Source: JAJDXW01 sp965202895
Lineage (GTDB): Bacteria > Pseudomonadota > Gammaproteobacteria > HK1
Assembly: GCA_965202895.1 (NCBI GenBank)
Contig: OZ241901.1
Location: 1,302,001 to 1,366,000, forward strand
Length of the DNA stretch: 64,000 nt
Direction: 5' to 3'
Part shown: piece after piece, positions 26,966 through 35,281 of the stretch
How positions within the stretch are numbered: the first letter of the stretch is position 1
How the letters are laid out: each line of letters begins with the position of its first letter
Notes under the pieces: generated by a model
What the model was told of the DNA's origin: nothing
The model's database searches: none
Seen by the model: only the letters and a program-made list of their open reading frames with translations
Translations under genes and position numbers: made by a program

Positions 26966-27802
26966 ATGGAACAATCCGCCTTCATGGAAGCCGCGACGCG
27001 CACCCCGGCGGGCCGCCGGGTCGGACTCTTCGTCACCTGCCTGGTCGATCTCTACCGGCCGTCCACGGGCTTCGCGGCGGTGCGCCTCCTCGAAGCGGCG
27101 GGCTGCCAGGTGGAGGTCCCGGAAGGGCAGACCTGCTGCGGTCAGCCCGCCTTCAACAGCGGCGACGCGGACACCGCCCGGGCGGTCGCGCGGTCGGTGA
27201 TCGGCCGCTTCGAGGGGTTCGACCACGTGGTCGCCCCGTCCGGCTCCTGCGCCGGGATGCTGAAGCGCCATCTGCCGGATCTCTTCTCCGGCGGCGACGC
27301 GCGATGGCGGGAGCGGGCCGAACGGCTCGCCGGCCGCACCTGGGAGCTGACGAGCTTCCTGGTGGATGTGTGCGGGCTGGACGGGGCGGGGGGCGCCCTC
27401 GCATCCGTGGCGGCCCCGAACGGCGTCCGCCGGGTGACCTACCACGACTCGTGCTCGGGGCTTCGCGAGCTCGGGGTACGCGGGCAGCCGCGGCGGCTGC
27501 TCGCCGGGGTGGCGGGGCTCGATCTCGTCGAGATGCCCGACCGGGAGGCGTGCTGTGGCTTCGGAGGCGCGTTCTGCGTGAAGTATCCGGAGATCTCGGG
27601 CCGGATGGTGGGGGAGAAGGTCGGGAACGTCGCGGCCACCGGGGCGGATGCGGTGCTCGCGGGAGACCTGGGCTGCCTTCTCAACATCGCGGGGCGCCTG
27701 GGCCGCGAGCGCCGCCCGGTGCGGGTGTTCCACGTCGCCGAGGTGCTCGCCGGCACCGCGTACCGGGGCATCGGCGAGCCGGCCGACGGGAGGAACCGAT
27801 GA
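26966..27802 (+). CDS. lutA: Lactate utilization protein A ((Fe-S)-binding)
   Basis: A 278-residue LutA/YkgE protein, part of the LutABC complex that oxidises L-lactate. The N-terminus VGLFVTCLVDLYRPSTGFAA is typical. Two CCG-type cysteine domains supply Fe-S or disulfide chemistry: EGQTCCGQPAFNSGD and REACCGFGGAFCVKYPEIS. The 4-bp ATGA overlap with lutB at 27799 shows translational coupling. Confidence 0.95.
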   Translation: MEQSAFMEAATRTPAGRRVGLFVTCLVDLYRPSTGFAAVRLLEAAGCQVEVPEGQTCCGQPAFNSGDADTARAVARSVIGRFEGFDHVVAPSGSCAGMLKRHLPDLFSGGDARWRERAERLAGRTWELTSFLVDVCGLDGAGGALASVAAPNGVRRVTYHDSCSGLRELGVRGQPRRLLAGVAGLDLVEMPDREACCGFGGAFCVKYPEISGRMVGEKVGNVAATGADAVLAGDLGCLLNIAGRLGRERRPVRVFHVAEVLAGTAYRGIGEPADGRNR

Positions 27803-29220
27803 TCCCGCAGTCCCATCGCTTTCCGAGCCTCGCCGGCCGGGCGCTCGCGGACGACGGCCTTCGGGTCGCCCTCGACCGCGCCCGGCAAGGCTTCATCGGC
27901 AACCGGCGCAAGGCCGTCGATGCCCTGCCCGAATTCGAGGATCTGCGCACGGCCGCCCGCCGGATCAAGGAGCACACCCTGTCGAACCTCGACCTCTATC
28001 TCGAGCGGTTCGAGGCGCGGGTCACCGCGCGCGGCGGCCGGGTGCACTGGGCGGCGGACGCGGCGGAGGCGCGGGCCGCGGTCCTCGCCGTCTGCCGGCG
28101 GGCCGGAGCGCGCACCATCACCAAGGGCAAGTCGATGGTGGGCGAGGAGGTCGGCCTCAACGAGGCGATCGAGGAGGCCGGCCTCGAAGTGGTGGAGACG
28201 GACCTCGGCGAGTACGTCATCCAGCTCGCGGGCGAGACCCCGAGCCACATCGTCGCGCCCGCGATCCACAAGACGCGCGAGCAGATCCGCGATCTCTTCG
28301 CCCGCCGCCACGCCCCGCTCGGCCTCGGCGCGCCGGGGCTCGGGAACGCCGAGCTGGTGGCGCGGGCGCGCGAGGTGCTGCGGCGTGACTTCCTGCGCGC
28401 GGACGTGGGCGTCACCGGGGCCAACTTCCTCATCGCGGAGACGGGCTCGACGGTGATCGTGACCAACGAAGGGAACGGCGACTTGAGCAACACCCTGCCC
28501 CGGGTGCACGTCGTCATCGCCGGCATCGAGAAGGTCCTGCCCGGGTTCGAGGATCTGTGCACGGTCCTCCGGCTCCTCGCGCGGAGCGCCACCGGGCAGG
28601 AGATGTCGTCGTACACCACCGTCAGCACCGGCCCGCGGCGGGCGGGCGACCTGGACGGGCCGGAGGAGTTCCACGTGGTGCTGGTGGACAACGGCCGGTC
28701 CGCCATGCTGGGCGGCGAGTTCCGCGAGATGCTGCGCTGCATCCGCTGCGGCGCGTGCCTCAATCACTGCCCGGTGTACCACGCGGTCGGCGGCCATGCG
28801 TACGGGTGGGTGTACACGGGGCCGATGGGGGCGGTGCTGACGCCCCTCATCGTGGGATTGGACCGGGCCTGGCACCTGCCGAACGCCTGCACCCTGAACG
28901 GGCGCTGCGAGCAGGTCTGCCCGATGAGCATCCCGCTCCCCGCGATGCTGCGAAAGCTCCGCGCGCGCGGCTTCGAACGCGGGCTCGGCACCCGCACTTC
29001 GCGCCTCGCGCTTCGGGCGTGGGGATATCTGGCGCGCCGTCCCGCGCTCTACCGGCGGGTCACGGGGGCGGCGGTCGGGCTGGTGGGCCGGCTCGGGCGG
29101 CGGCGGGGCGCGTTTCGCCGGCTCCCGTTCGCCGGGGGCTGGACGGCGGTGCGCGACCTTCCGGCGCCGGAGGGCGAGACGTTCCAGCGTGCATGGCGCC
29201 GGCAGGGCCGCGGCCGATGA
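27799..29220 (+). CDS. lutB: Lactate utilization iron-sulfur protein B
   Basis: A 473-residue LutB/YkgF. The N-terminal two-thirds is the LUD domain (ITKGKSMVGEEVGLNEAIE, ANFLIAETGSTVIVTNEGN). The C-terminal part has two [4Fe-4S] motifs, CIRCGACLNHCPVY and CTLNGRCEQVCPMSIPL, and the DUF3390-like tail. It passes electrons from lactate oxidation together with LutA and LutC. It overlaps lutA by 4 bp. Confidence 0.95.
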   Translation: MIPQSHRFPSLAGRALADDGLRVALDRARQGFIGNRRKAVDALPEFEDLRTAARRIKEHTLSNLDLYLERFEARVTARGGRVHWAADAAEARAAVLAVCRRAGARTITKGKSMVGEEVGLNEAIEEAGLEVVETDLGEYVIQLAGETPSHIVAPAIHKTREQIRDLFARRHAPLGLGAPGLGNAELVARAREVLRRDFLRADVGVTGANFLIAETGSTVIVTNEGNGDLSNTLPRVHVVIAGIEKVLPGFEDLCTVLRLLARSATGQEMSSYTTVSTGPRRAGDLDGPEEFHVVLVDNGRSAMLGGEFREMLRCIRCGACLNHCPVYHAVGGHAYGWVYTGPMGAVLTPLIVGLDRAWHLPNACTLNGRCEQVCPMSIPLPAMLRKLRARGFERGLGTRTSRLALRAWGYLARRPALYRRVTGAAVGLVGRLGRRRGAFRRLPFAGGWTAVRDLPAPEGETFQRAWRRQGRGR

Positions 29221-29576
29221 GGACCGCGTCTCGTCGCGACGCGGGGCGCCGCGGCGATCGAAATCGCCGCGGCATCGAGAGGATCGGCGCTGCGGCATCG
29301 AAAGGCCGGCGTCCTGCGTCGATGCCGGACGGCCGATGGCCGATGACCGGCCCGGATGCCGGGATGGGTGGGTGAAGCGTTCGAAGCCTGCGCCGATGCC
29401 GGACGGCCGATGGCCGACGGCCGGGGCCGCAATCCCGGAAAGCGCGGATCTCCTGGCCGCGACCCGCATGGCAGCCCCGAACGCCCGGCTCCGCGACCCG
29501 ATGGCCCGCGCCGAGGCCCGCGGTGGCGGCCTCCCGCGTCGATGACGGTTCGGGCGCGGGCGCGAGCGCGAGCGCG
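29221..29576. repeat. lutB-lutC spacer with hairpins and a direct repeat
   Basis: This 356-bp spacer interrupts an operon whose genes are normally adjacent. It holds a perfect 8-bp hairpin (GCGGCGAT stem, CGAA loop) at 29251-29270, a 9-bp stem (CGGCATCGA at 29293, complement at 29319), and a ~23-bp direct repeat beginning GATGCCGGACGGCCGATGG at 29321 and 29395. No protein was recognised. Confidence 0.6.
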
Positions 29577-30245
29577 ATGACCGGCGGTTCCCGGACGCGG
29601 GTTCTCGGGGCGGTGCGCTCCGCCCTCGGCCACGATCCGGCGGGGGCCGCGACGGCGGAGCGGACTCGGCGGATCGAAGCCCGTATCGCCGCCCACGAAG
29701 TGCACGTCCGCCCGGCGGTGGAAGGCGATCCGGAGTCCCGGTTCGCAGAGAAGGTGGCGCTGGTGGCCGCCACGTTCGCCCCGGTGGGCGGTATCGACGG
29801 GGTGTCGCGGGCCGTCTCCGACTATCTGGAAGGGCTCGGGCTCGACAAGGAGATCGTCGCCACCACGGACCCTCTGGTGGAACGGGTGCGCTGGTCGAAC
29901 GAGTTCGCGGTCGCCCGCCGGGCGGCGGAGGCCGGCGACCGGGTGAGCGTGACCGGAGCCTTCGCGGGCATCGCGGAGACGGGCACCCTCGTCTTCGTAT
30001 CGGACCGGACGACCCCCACCACCCTGAACTTCCTGCCGGAGACCCACATCGCGGTGCTCGCCCGCGACCGCCTGGTGGCCCACCTCGAAGACGTCTGGGC
30101 GCTCCTTCGGGCGGAGCGGGCCGGCGGCCCCCCGCGCACCGTCAACTTCATCACCGGCCCGTCGCGCACCGGGGACATCGAGCTGCAACTGGAGCTCGGC
30201 GCCCACGGCCCGCGCCGCCTCCACGTCCTCCTCGTCGACGCCTGA
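29577..30245 (+). CDS. lutC: Lactate utilization protein C
   Basis: A 222-residue LutC/YkgG protein (LUD domain), third component of the lactate oxidation complex. Blocks GAFAGIAETGTLVFVSDRTT, TLNFLPETHIAVL and VNFITGPSRTGDIELQLELG are the family core. ATG at 29577 is used; an in-frame ATG 54 bp upstream would only add a low-complexity leader. It is separated from lutB by a repeat-bearing spacer, so it may have its own expression level. Confidence 0.93.
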   Translation: MTGGSRTRVLGAVRSALGHDPAGAATAERTRRIEARIAAHEVHVRPAVEGDPESRFAEKVALVAATFAPVGGIDGVSRAVSDYLEGLGLDKEIVATTDPLVERVRWSNEFAVARRAAEAGDRVSVTGAFAGIAETGTLVFVSDRTTPTTLNFLPETHIAVLARDRLVAHLEDVWALLRAERAGGPPRTVNFITGPSRTGDIELQLELGAHGPRRLHVLLVDA

Positions 30246-30291
30246 TACGAGGCCGCAAGGCTCCGAGCCCAAGCCGTTTCCGCGAGCTCAC

Positions 30292-30319
30292 GTGACGGCG
30301 GGCGCCGACGGGCTATACT
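30292..30319 (+). promoter_or_regulatory. Candidate sigma70-type promoter
   Basis: TATACT at 30314-30319 with GTGACG at 30292-30297, spaced 16 bp, lies in front of the NMT1-type importer operon. It stands out from the GC-rich surroundings. The start codon is about 310 bp downstream, so a long leader would be transcribed; no riboswitch was recognised in that leader. Confidence 0.3.
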
Positions 30320-30632
30320 CGCTCCGATCGCTGCGGAGCGGACCGGGTACTCGAGGGAAGAGCGGTGCGATGCGGATCGACGGGCGCCGCGGGGTCTGTG
30401 TCGGGGCCCGCGCGGAGGAGGAGGGGCGCCGGGTCGCGACCCTCGACTTCGCGCCACTTCGCATCACGGGCGGCACGGCGTCTCCGTCTCCGGCAGCCCG
30501 GGGGCGCGGTCCGAACTCCGCGCCCGCCGCCGGGGCCGCTGGCCCCCCGCCGAGCCCCGCCCCGGTCCTCCACGCGATCCCCCTTGGCCGCGGCTCGCGC
30601 CGCATGACCCGCCCCCACTTGGGAGAACCGAC

Positions 30633-31667
30633 GTGAACAGCCTGCATCCTCGCTCCACCGTCTCTTCCTCCTCCGGCCGTCGGCCGCTCGGCGCCCTCCG
30701 CATGGCCGCGCGCGCCGCCGCCCTGCTGCTGGCCGCGGCGCCGGCCTTCGCCGCCGACAAGGTCCATCTCCAGACCGACTGGATCCCCTCCGGCGAGCAC
30801 GCCATGTACTTCGGCGGCTGGACCAAGGGGTTCTGGGAAGAGCAGGGCATCGACGTCAACATCACCCGCGGCTACGGGTCCGGCGATACGGTGACCAAGA
30901 TCGCGGGCGGGGCGGCCGACTTCGGCGTCGCGGACCTCGGCGCGCTCATCACCGCGCGGGCGCGCACCGGGGTGCCGGTCAAGCAGATCATGCAGACCTA
31001 CACCCACTCGCCCCACTCGCTGTTCGTCCTCGAGAGCTCCGGCATCACCAACTTCCGAGGTCTCGAAGGCAAGAAGATCGGGATCACCCCCGGCAACAGC
31101 CATCGGGTGTACTTCCCCAAGGTGGCGGAACGGGCCGGTACGGACCCCTCCAGGATCATCTGGTCCAACTCGGACGCCTCGGCCATGGCCGCGCTGCTCA
31201 TCTCGAAGAAGATCGACGCCGCCCCGTTCTTCGCGATGCACCACTACTACCAGAACAAGGCGGCGCGCCGGGCCGGCGAGGAGATCGTGGTGCTGCCCTT
31301 CGTCGAGGCCGGCTTCGCGATCTACGCGACCGGGGTCATCGCCCGCGACGACCTGATCGAGAAGAACCCCGATCTCGTGCGCCGTTTCCTCCTCGCGACC
31401 CGCAACGCCTTCGTGTGGGCGCGGGACAACCGCGAGGAGGCGTGCCGGCTCCACGTCGAGCGGGTGCCGGAGGTCGCGGAGGACGACTGCATGGGGAGCC
31501 TGAACGCCACCATGACCTTCGTCTTCAACGAGCACTCCAAGGCGACGGGGCTCGGCCGCCACGACCCGGCGCGGCTCGCGTTCACCTACGAGGTGGTGGC
31601 GGACGCGCAGGACCTCGACCCGGCGTGGGACTACGGGCAGGCGATCGACCACCGGTTCCTTCCGTAG
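30633..31667 (+). CDS. ABC importer substrate-binding protein, NMT1/THI5-like
   Basis: A 344-residue periplasmic binding protein. The signal peptide covers about residues 24-41 (AARAAALLLAAAPAFAADK). VHLQTDWIPSGEHAMYFGGW is the start of the NMT1/THI5 fold, and ITPGNSHRVYFPK and VLPFVEAGFAIYATGVIA are conserved blocks. The GTG at 30633 follows GGGAGA. Members import pyrimidine precursors of thiamine, sulfonates, nitrates and other small organics, so the ligand is open. It begins an operon with the ATPase, permease and amidohydrolase. Confidence 0.88.
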   Translation: MNSLHPRSTVSSSSGRRPLGALRMAARAAALLLAAAPAFAADKVHLQTDWIPSGEHAMYFGGWTKGFWEEQGIDVNITRGYGSGDTVTKIAGGAADFGVADLGALITARARTGVPVKQIMQTYTHSPHSLFVLESSGITNFRGLEGKKIGITPGNSHRVYFPKVAERAGTDPSRIIWSNSDASAMAALLISKKIDAAPFFAMHHYYQNKAARRAGEEIVVLPFVEAGFAIYATGVIARDDLIEKNPDLVRRFLLATRNAFVWARDNREEACRLHVERVPEVAEDDCMGSLNATMTFVFNEHSKATGLGRHDPARLAFTYEVVADAQDLDPAWDYGQAIDHRFLP

Positions 31668-31768
31668 AGGGGAGGGGGGAACGGCGGGTTCCGGGCAGGG
31701 CGGTCCGGCAGGTCTGCCCGAGCGGTGATCGCCGCCCCGCCCATCGGCCTGGCCAAGCGGGCTCCGCG

Positions 31769-32596
31769 GTGGCCTCCGCCGCCCCCGCCGTGATCCGCGC
31801 CGACAACGTGTCGCGGGTGTTCCACTCGCGGGACGGCGGGAGCGTGGTCGCCCTGCACGAGGTCTCGCTCGCGGTCGAGCGCAACGAGTTCGTGTCCCTC
31901 GTCGGCCAGTCCGGATGCGGCAAGTCCACGATGCTGCGCCTCGTGGCGGGGCTCATCGCCCCGACCCGCGGCAGGGTCGAGATAGACGGCACCCCGGTCA
32001 CCGAGCCCCGCCGGGAGGTGGGGATCGTCTTCCAGAGCCCGACCCTGCTCCCTTGGGCGAACGTCGCCGACAACGTCCTCTTCCCGCTCCGGCTGATGCG
32101 CGAGCTCGGCCCCGACAGCCGTGTGCGGGCGCGGTCCCTGCTCGAGCTCGTGGGGCTCGAAGGGTTCGAGAGCCGCTATCCCCGGGAGCTCTCCGGCGGG
32201 ATGCAGCAACGGGCGGCCATCTGCCGCGCCCTCATCCACGATCCGGCCATCCTGCTCATGGACGAACCGTTCGGCGCCCTCGATGCGCTCACCCGCGAGG
32301 TGATGAGCATCGAGCTGCTGCGGATCTGGACCGAGAACCCGAAGACCATCGTCTTCGTCACCCATTCGATCCCCGAGGCGGTCCTCCTCTCCGATCGGGT
32401 GATCGTCATGTCCCCGCGGCCCGGCCGCATCGACGAGGTCGTCGACGTGCCCCTCGAACGGCCCCGCACCATCGAAATGGAGTCCCGCGTTGAGTTTCAG
32501 GAATGCGCCCAGCGAATCCGACGCCGTATCTTCGGGTTTGGCGACCCCGGTGCCGCCGGCCCGGCGGCGCCTCGGCCGGATCTGGAACGCGAGTAG
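31769..32596 (+). CDS. ABC importer ATPase, SsuB/TauB type
   Basis: A 275-residue ATPase. Walker A VGQSGCGKST, signature LSGGMQQR, Walker B ILLMDEPFGALD and the switch histidine in VFVTHSIPEA are all present. GTG at 31769 or 31790 could start it. Its 3' end overlaps the permease gene by 107 bp, an unusually long overlap in another frame. It powers the importer whose binding protein is just upstream. Confidence 0.92.
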   Translation: MASAAPAVIRADNVSRVFHSRDGGSVVALHEVSLAVERNEFVSLVGQSGCGKSTMLRLVAGLIAPTRGRVEIDGTPVTEPRREVGIVFQSPTLLPWANVADNVLFPLRLMRELGPDSRVRARSLLELVGLEGFESRYPRELSGGMQQRAAICRALIHDPAILLMDEPFGALDALTREVMSIELLRIWTENPKTIVFVTHSIPEAVLLSDRVIVMSPRPGRIDEVVDVPLERPRTIEMESRVEFQECAQRIRRRIFGFGDPGAAGPAAPRPDLERE

Positions 32597-33353
32597 CGAG
32601 ATCGTCCTGCCGACGGGGGTGCTCGTCGTCCTGGTGGCGGTGTGGGAGGCGTCCGTACACGCGTTCGCGGTGCCGGTCTACCTGCTCCCCGCTCCCAGCC
32701 TCATCTGGACGGAGAGCCTCGCGGTAGGCGATGCGATCGCCGGCCACACCCTCGCCACCCTGCGCACGGTGACGTACGGATTCCTCGCCTCGGTGGCGAT
32801 CAGCCTGCCCCTCGCGGTGATGCTCACCTCGTCGCGCTACGTGTCGGCCACCATCTATCCACTGCTCGTGTTCACCCAATCCATCCCCAAGGTGGCCCTC
32901 GCCCCCATCCTGGTGGTGGTGCTCGGCGCGTCGGAGCTGCCGCGGGTCATCGTCACCTTCCTGGTGGCGTTCTTCCCCCTGGTGATCGCGATCGCGGTGG
33001 GGCTGATGGCGGTGCCGGCCGATCTGCTGGAGCTCGGCCGCTCCTACAAGTCCTCCCGGCTCCAGGAGCTCTACCGGATCCGGCTGCCCTATGCCATTCC
33101 GTTCGTCTTCAGCGGCCTCAAGGTGGCGATCGCCCTCTCCGTGGTCGGCGCCGTGGTCGGGGAATTCGTCAACGCCGACCAGGGCCTCGGCTACCTCATC
33201 GTGTCCGCGACCGCGTTCTTCCGCACCCCGGTGGCGTTCGGCGCCCTGATCCTGCTGTCGATCCTGGGCGTGGCCCTCTTCCAGCTCGTGGTCGTCATCG
33301 AACGCATCTTCTTCCCCTGGTCGGCGGGGAGCGACGAGACGGTCATCGTATGA
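32490..33353 (+). CDS. ABC importer permease, SsuC type
   Basis: A 287-residue inner-membrane permease with about six spans. TTG at 32490 has GGAG 8 bp upstream; a later start would remove N-terminal residues only before the first helix (VLPTGVLVVLVAVWEASVHA). The EAA loop is GRSYKSSRLQELYRIRLPYA and the C-terminal block is VGAVVGEFVNADQGLGYLI. If the TTG is right, the gene starts within the ATPase gene. Confidence 0.9.
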   Translation: MSFRNAPSESDAVSSGLATPVPPARRRLGRIWNASSEIVLPTGVLVVLVAVWEASVHAFAVPVYLLPAPSLIWTESLAVGDAIAGHTLATLRTVTYGFLASVAISLPLAVMLTSSRYVSATIYPLLVFTQSIPKVALAPILVVVLGASELPRVIVTFLVAFFPLVIAIAVGLMAVPADLLELGRSYKSSRLQELYRIRLPYAIPFVFSGLKVAIALSVVGAVVGEFVNADQGLGYLIVSATAFFRTPVAFGALILLSILGVALFQLVVVIERIFFPWSAGSDETVIV

Positions 33354-33426
33354 GCGCTCGGGGGTGATGGCCCCGGGTCCCGAACCGCGGCGCCCTTGCA
33401 CGACGACACCGCCGGACGACGAGACG

Positions 33427-34983
33427 GCCGGGCAACGAGACGGCCAGGCAGCGAGACGAGGAGCCACCATGCACACGACGATCATCCGGGGCGGGCGCCT
33501 GCTCGACGTCGCCCGGCACGCGGCGGAGCCGGCCGACCTCCTGATCGAGGGGGACACCGTGCGCGAGATCGGGCCGCCGGGGATGGCCGCGCCCGCGGAC
33601 GCGGCGGCGGTGGACGCGGCCGGCCGGCTGCTCATGCCGGGCCTCGTCAACGCGCACACCCACGGACACAACAACCTCGCGAAGAGCCTCGGCGACCGCT
33701 GGACCCTGGAGCTGCTGCTCAATGCCGCGCCATGGCTCACCGGCGGCCGCACCCTGGAGGACAAGCACCTGTCCACCCTCATCGGGGCGGTGGAGATGGT
33801 GCGGAAGGGGTGCACGGCAGCCTACGATCTGAACTTCGAGCTTCCCGCGCCGACCGCCGAAGGATTGGAGGCGATCGGACGGGCCTACGCGGACGCGGGA
33901 ATGCGCGCGGTGGTGGCCCCGATGATGGCCGACCGCACGTTCCACCGGGCGATTCCGGGCTTGCTCGACGCGCTCCCCGCCGACCTCCGGCGCGAGGCGG
34001 AGGCGATCTCGCTCGAACCCTTCGAGACCAGTCTCGCTGCCTGGGAGCGGGCGCGGGCGGCATGGCCGTTCGACGAGGACCGGGTGCGGCTCGCCCTCGC
34101 CCCGACCATTCCCCACCATTGCAGCGAGGCGTTCCTGCGGGCCGCGCGGCGGCTCGCCGCCGAGCACGAGGCGGGGTTCCATACCCATCTCGCGGAATCG
34201 AAGGTGCAGGCCCTCGCCGGGATGCGCCTCTACGGCAGGACGCAGACCGCGTGGCTCGACTCGCTCGGGGTGCTCGGGCCGCGCTTCACCGCCGCGCACG
34301 CGGTGTGGCTCGACCGTGACGACATGCGCCGCCTCGGGGACGCGGGGGCGTCGGTCGCCCACAACCCCGGCTCCAACGCGCGGCTCGGGAACGGCCTCGC
34401 GGCGGCCCGCGCCCTGCTGGACGCGGGGGTCCGGGTGGGGATCGGCACCGATGCCTGCACCTGCTCGGACAACCTCAACATGTTCGAGGCGATGCGGGTC
34501 GCGTCCATGGTCTCGCGGGTGCAGGAGCACGACTACGAGCGCTGGCTCGCGACCGGGGAGGTCCTCGACATGGCGACCCGGGGAAGCGCCGGGGTGCTCG
34601 GGTTCGGCGACCGGATCGGGGCGCTCGAGCCCGGGCGCAAGGCCGACGTGGTGTTCCTCGACCTCGGCCACGTGAACTACGCGCCCCTCAACGATCCCGT
34701 CAACCAGATCGTGCACGGCGAGGACGGAACCGGGGTCGAGTCGGTGATGATCGGGGGCCGCATGGTGCTCGAAGGGCGGCGCATGGTGACCGTGGACGAG
34801 GCGAAGCTCGCCCGGGACGCGGCGGCGGCGGCCGAACGGCTCGCCGCGGTCACCGCGGATACGCGGGCGATGGTGGAGCGGCTCGAGGCGGCGGTCGGGC
34901 GGTACGCGGTCGCGTGGTCCCGCGAGGACTACCACATCGAGCGCCATGCCCGATGCACCACCTGACCGCCGCCTCGGCAACCT
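33427..34983 (+). repeat. 1,557-bp direct repeat, copy 1 (amidohydrolase gene)
   Basis: Recurs at 45523-47079 in the same orientation, offset exactly 12,096 bp. It starts 42 bp before the amidohydrolase ATG and ends 18 bp after its stop. Reading the two by eye gives about a dozen substitutions and no indels, all upstream of ~34290 apart from one in the last bases. Confidence 0.93.
33469..34965 (+). CDS. Amidohydrolase family protein, SsnA/MtaD-like (copy 1)
   Basis: A 498-residue metal-dependent hydrolase or deaminase. The metal-site motifs of the subtype III amidohydrolases are complete: VNAHTHGHNNLAK, FHTHLAESKV, AAHAVWLDRDD and GIGTDACTCSDNLN. Such enzymes deaminate adenosine derivatives, guanine/cytosine-type bases or triazines. 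ATG at 33469 follows GAGGAG. It follows an NMT1-type importer and probably acts on the imported compound. A near-identical second copy is at 45565; the only amino-acid difference seen is Val14 here versus Ala14 there. Confidence 0.88.
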   Translation: MHTTIIRGGRLLDVARHAAEPADLLIEGDTVREIGPPGMAAPADAAAVDAAGRLLMPGLVNAHTHGHNNLAKSLGDRWTLELLLNAAPWLTGGRTLEDKHLSTLIGAVEMVRKGCTAAYDLNFELPAPTAEGLEAIGRAYADAGMRAVVAPMMADRTFHRAIPGLLDALPADLRREAEAISLEPFETSLAAWERARAAWPFDEDRVRLALAPTIPHHCSEAFLRAARRLAAEHEAGFHTHLAESKVQALAGMRLYGRTQTAWLDSLGVLGPRFTAAHAVWLDRDDMRRLGDAGASVAHNPGSNARLGNGLAAARALLDAGVRVGIGTDACTCSDNLNMFEAMRVASMVSRVQEHDYERWLATGEVLDMATRGSAGVLGFGDRIGALEPGRKADVVFLDLGHVNYAPLNDPVNQIVHGEDGTGVESVMIGGRMVLEGRRMVTVDEAKLARDAAAAAERLAAVTADTRAMVERLEAAVGRYAVAWSREDYHIERHARCTT

Positions 34984-35122
34984 TTCGTCAGGACCTGTAT
35001 TGGCCGGATGTCACGATACGCTGCTTCTCGATGATTCCACGTATCGGGAGGGGCCGTATCGGACGGTCGTGGAAACGGATCGGCAACGCCTTTTCAGCCT
35101 CGTCCTCGTCGAAGCAGTGCTC

Positions 35123-35277
35123 GGGGTGTCGGAAATTCCGTGTTTGATCCGCTCTCGGTGGGGTTTGTTCGGTCCGATGGGATGGCCGGCACTGTAGCAG
35201 TTCGGGCCGGATCGCCCCGAGTTCGCCAACCGGGATACGCCGCCGGGCCGTGGTACGGAGCGATTTCCACGCCGGGT
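35123..35277 (-). mobile_element. IS256-family terminal remnant
   Basis: Read on the minus strand, this stretch matches the last ~175 bp of the intact IS256 element at 47323-48832 (its right end, after the transposase stop). Shared strings include GTGGAAATCGCTCCGT, CTGCTACAGTGCCGG and CGGACCGAACAAAC, and it ends in the inverted-repeat sequence ACACGGAATTTCCGACACCCC (at 35123-35143, split as ACACGGAATTT + CCGACACCCC). No transposase sequence remains. The flanking 34984-35122 was not recognised. Confidence 0.75.
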
Positions 35278-35281
35278 TGCC

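Noticed and set aside
30292..30636. 114-codon open frame and possible thiamine (TPP) riboswitch before the NMT1-type binding protein
   Set aside because: The peptide is low-complexity and overlaps the likely promoter. I looked for TPP-riboswitch core strings (CUGAGA, ACCUGAU) and found none.
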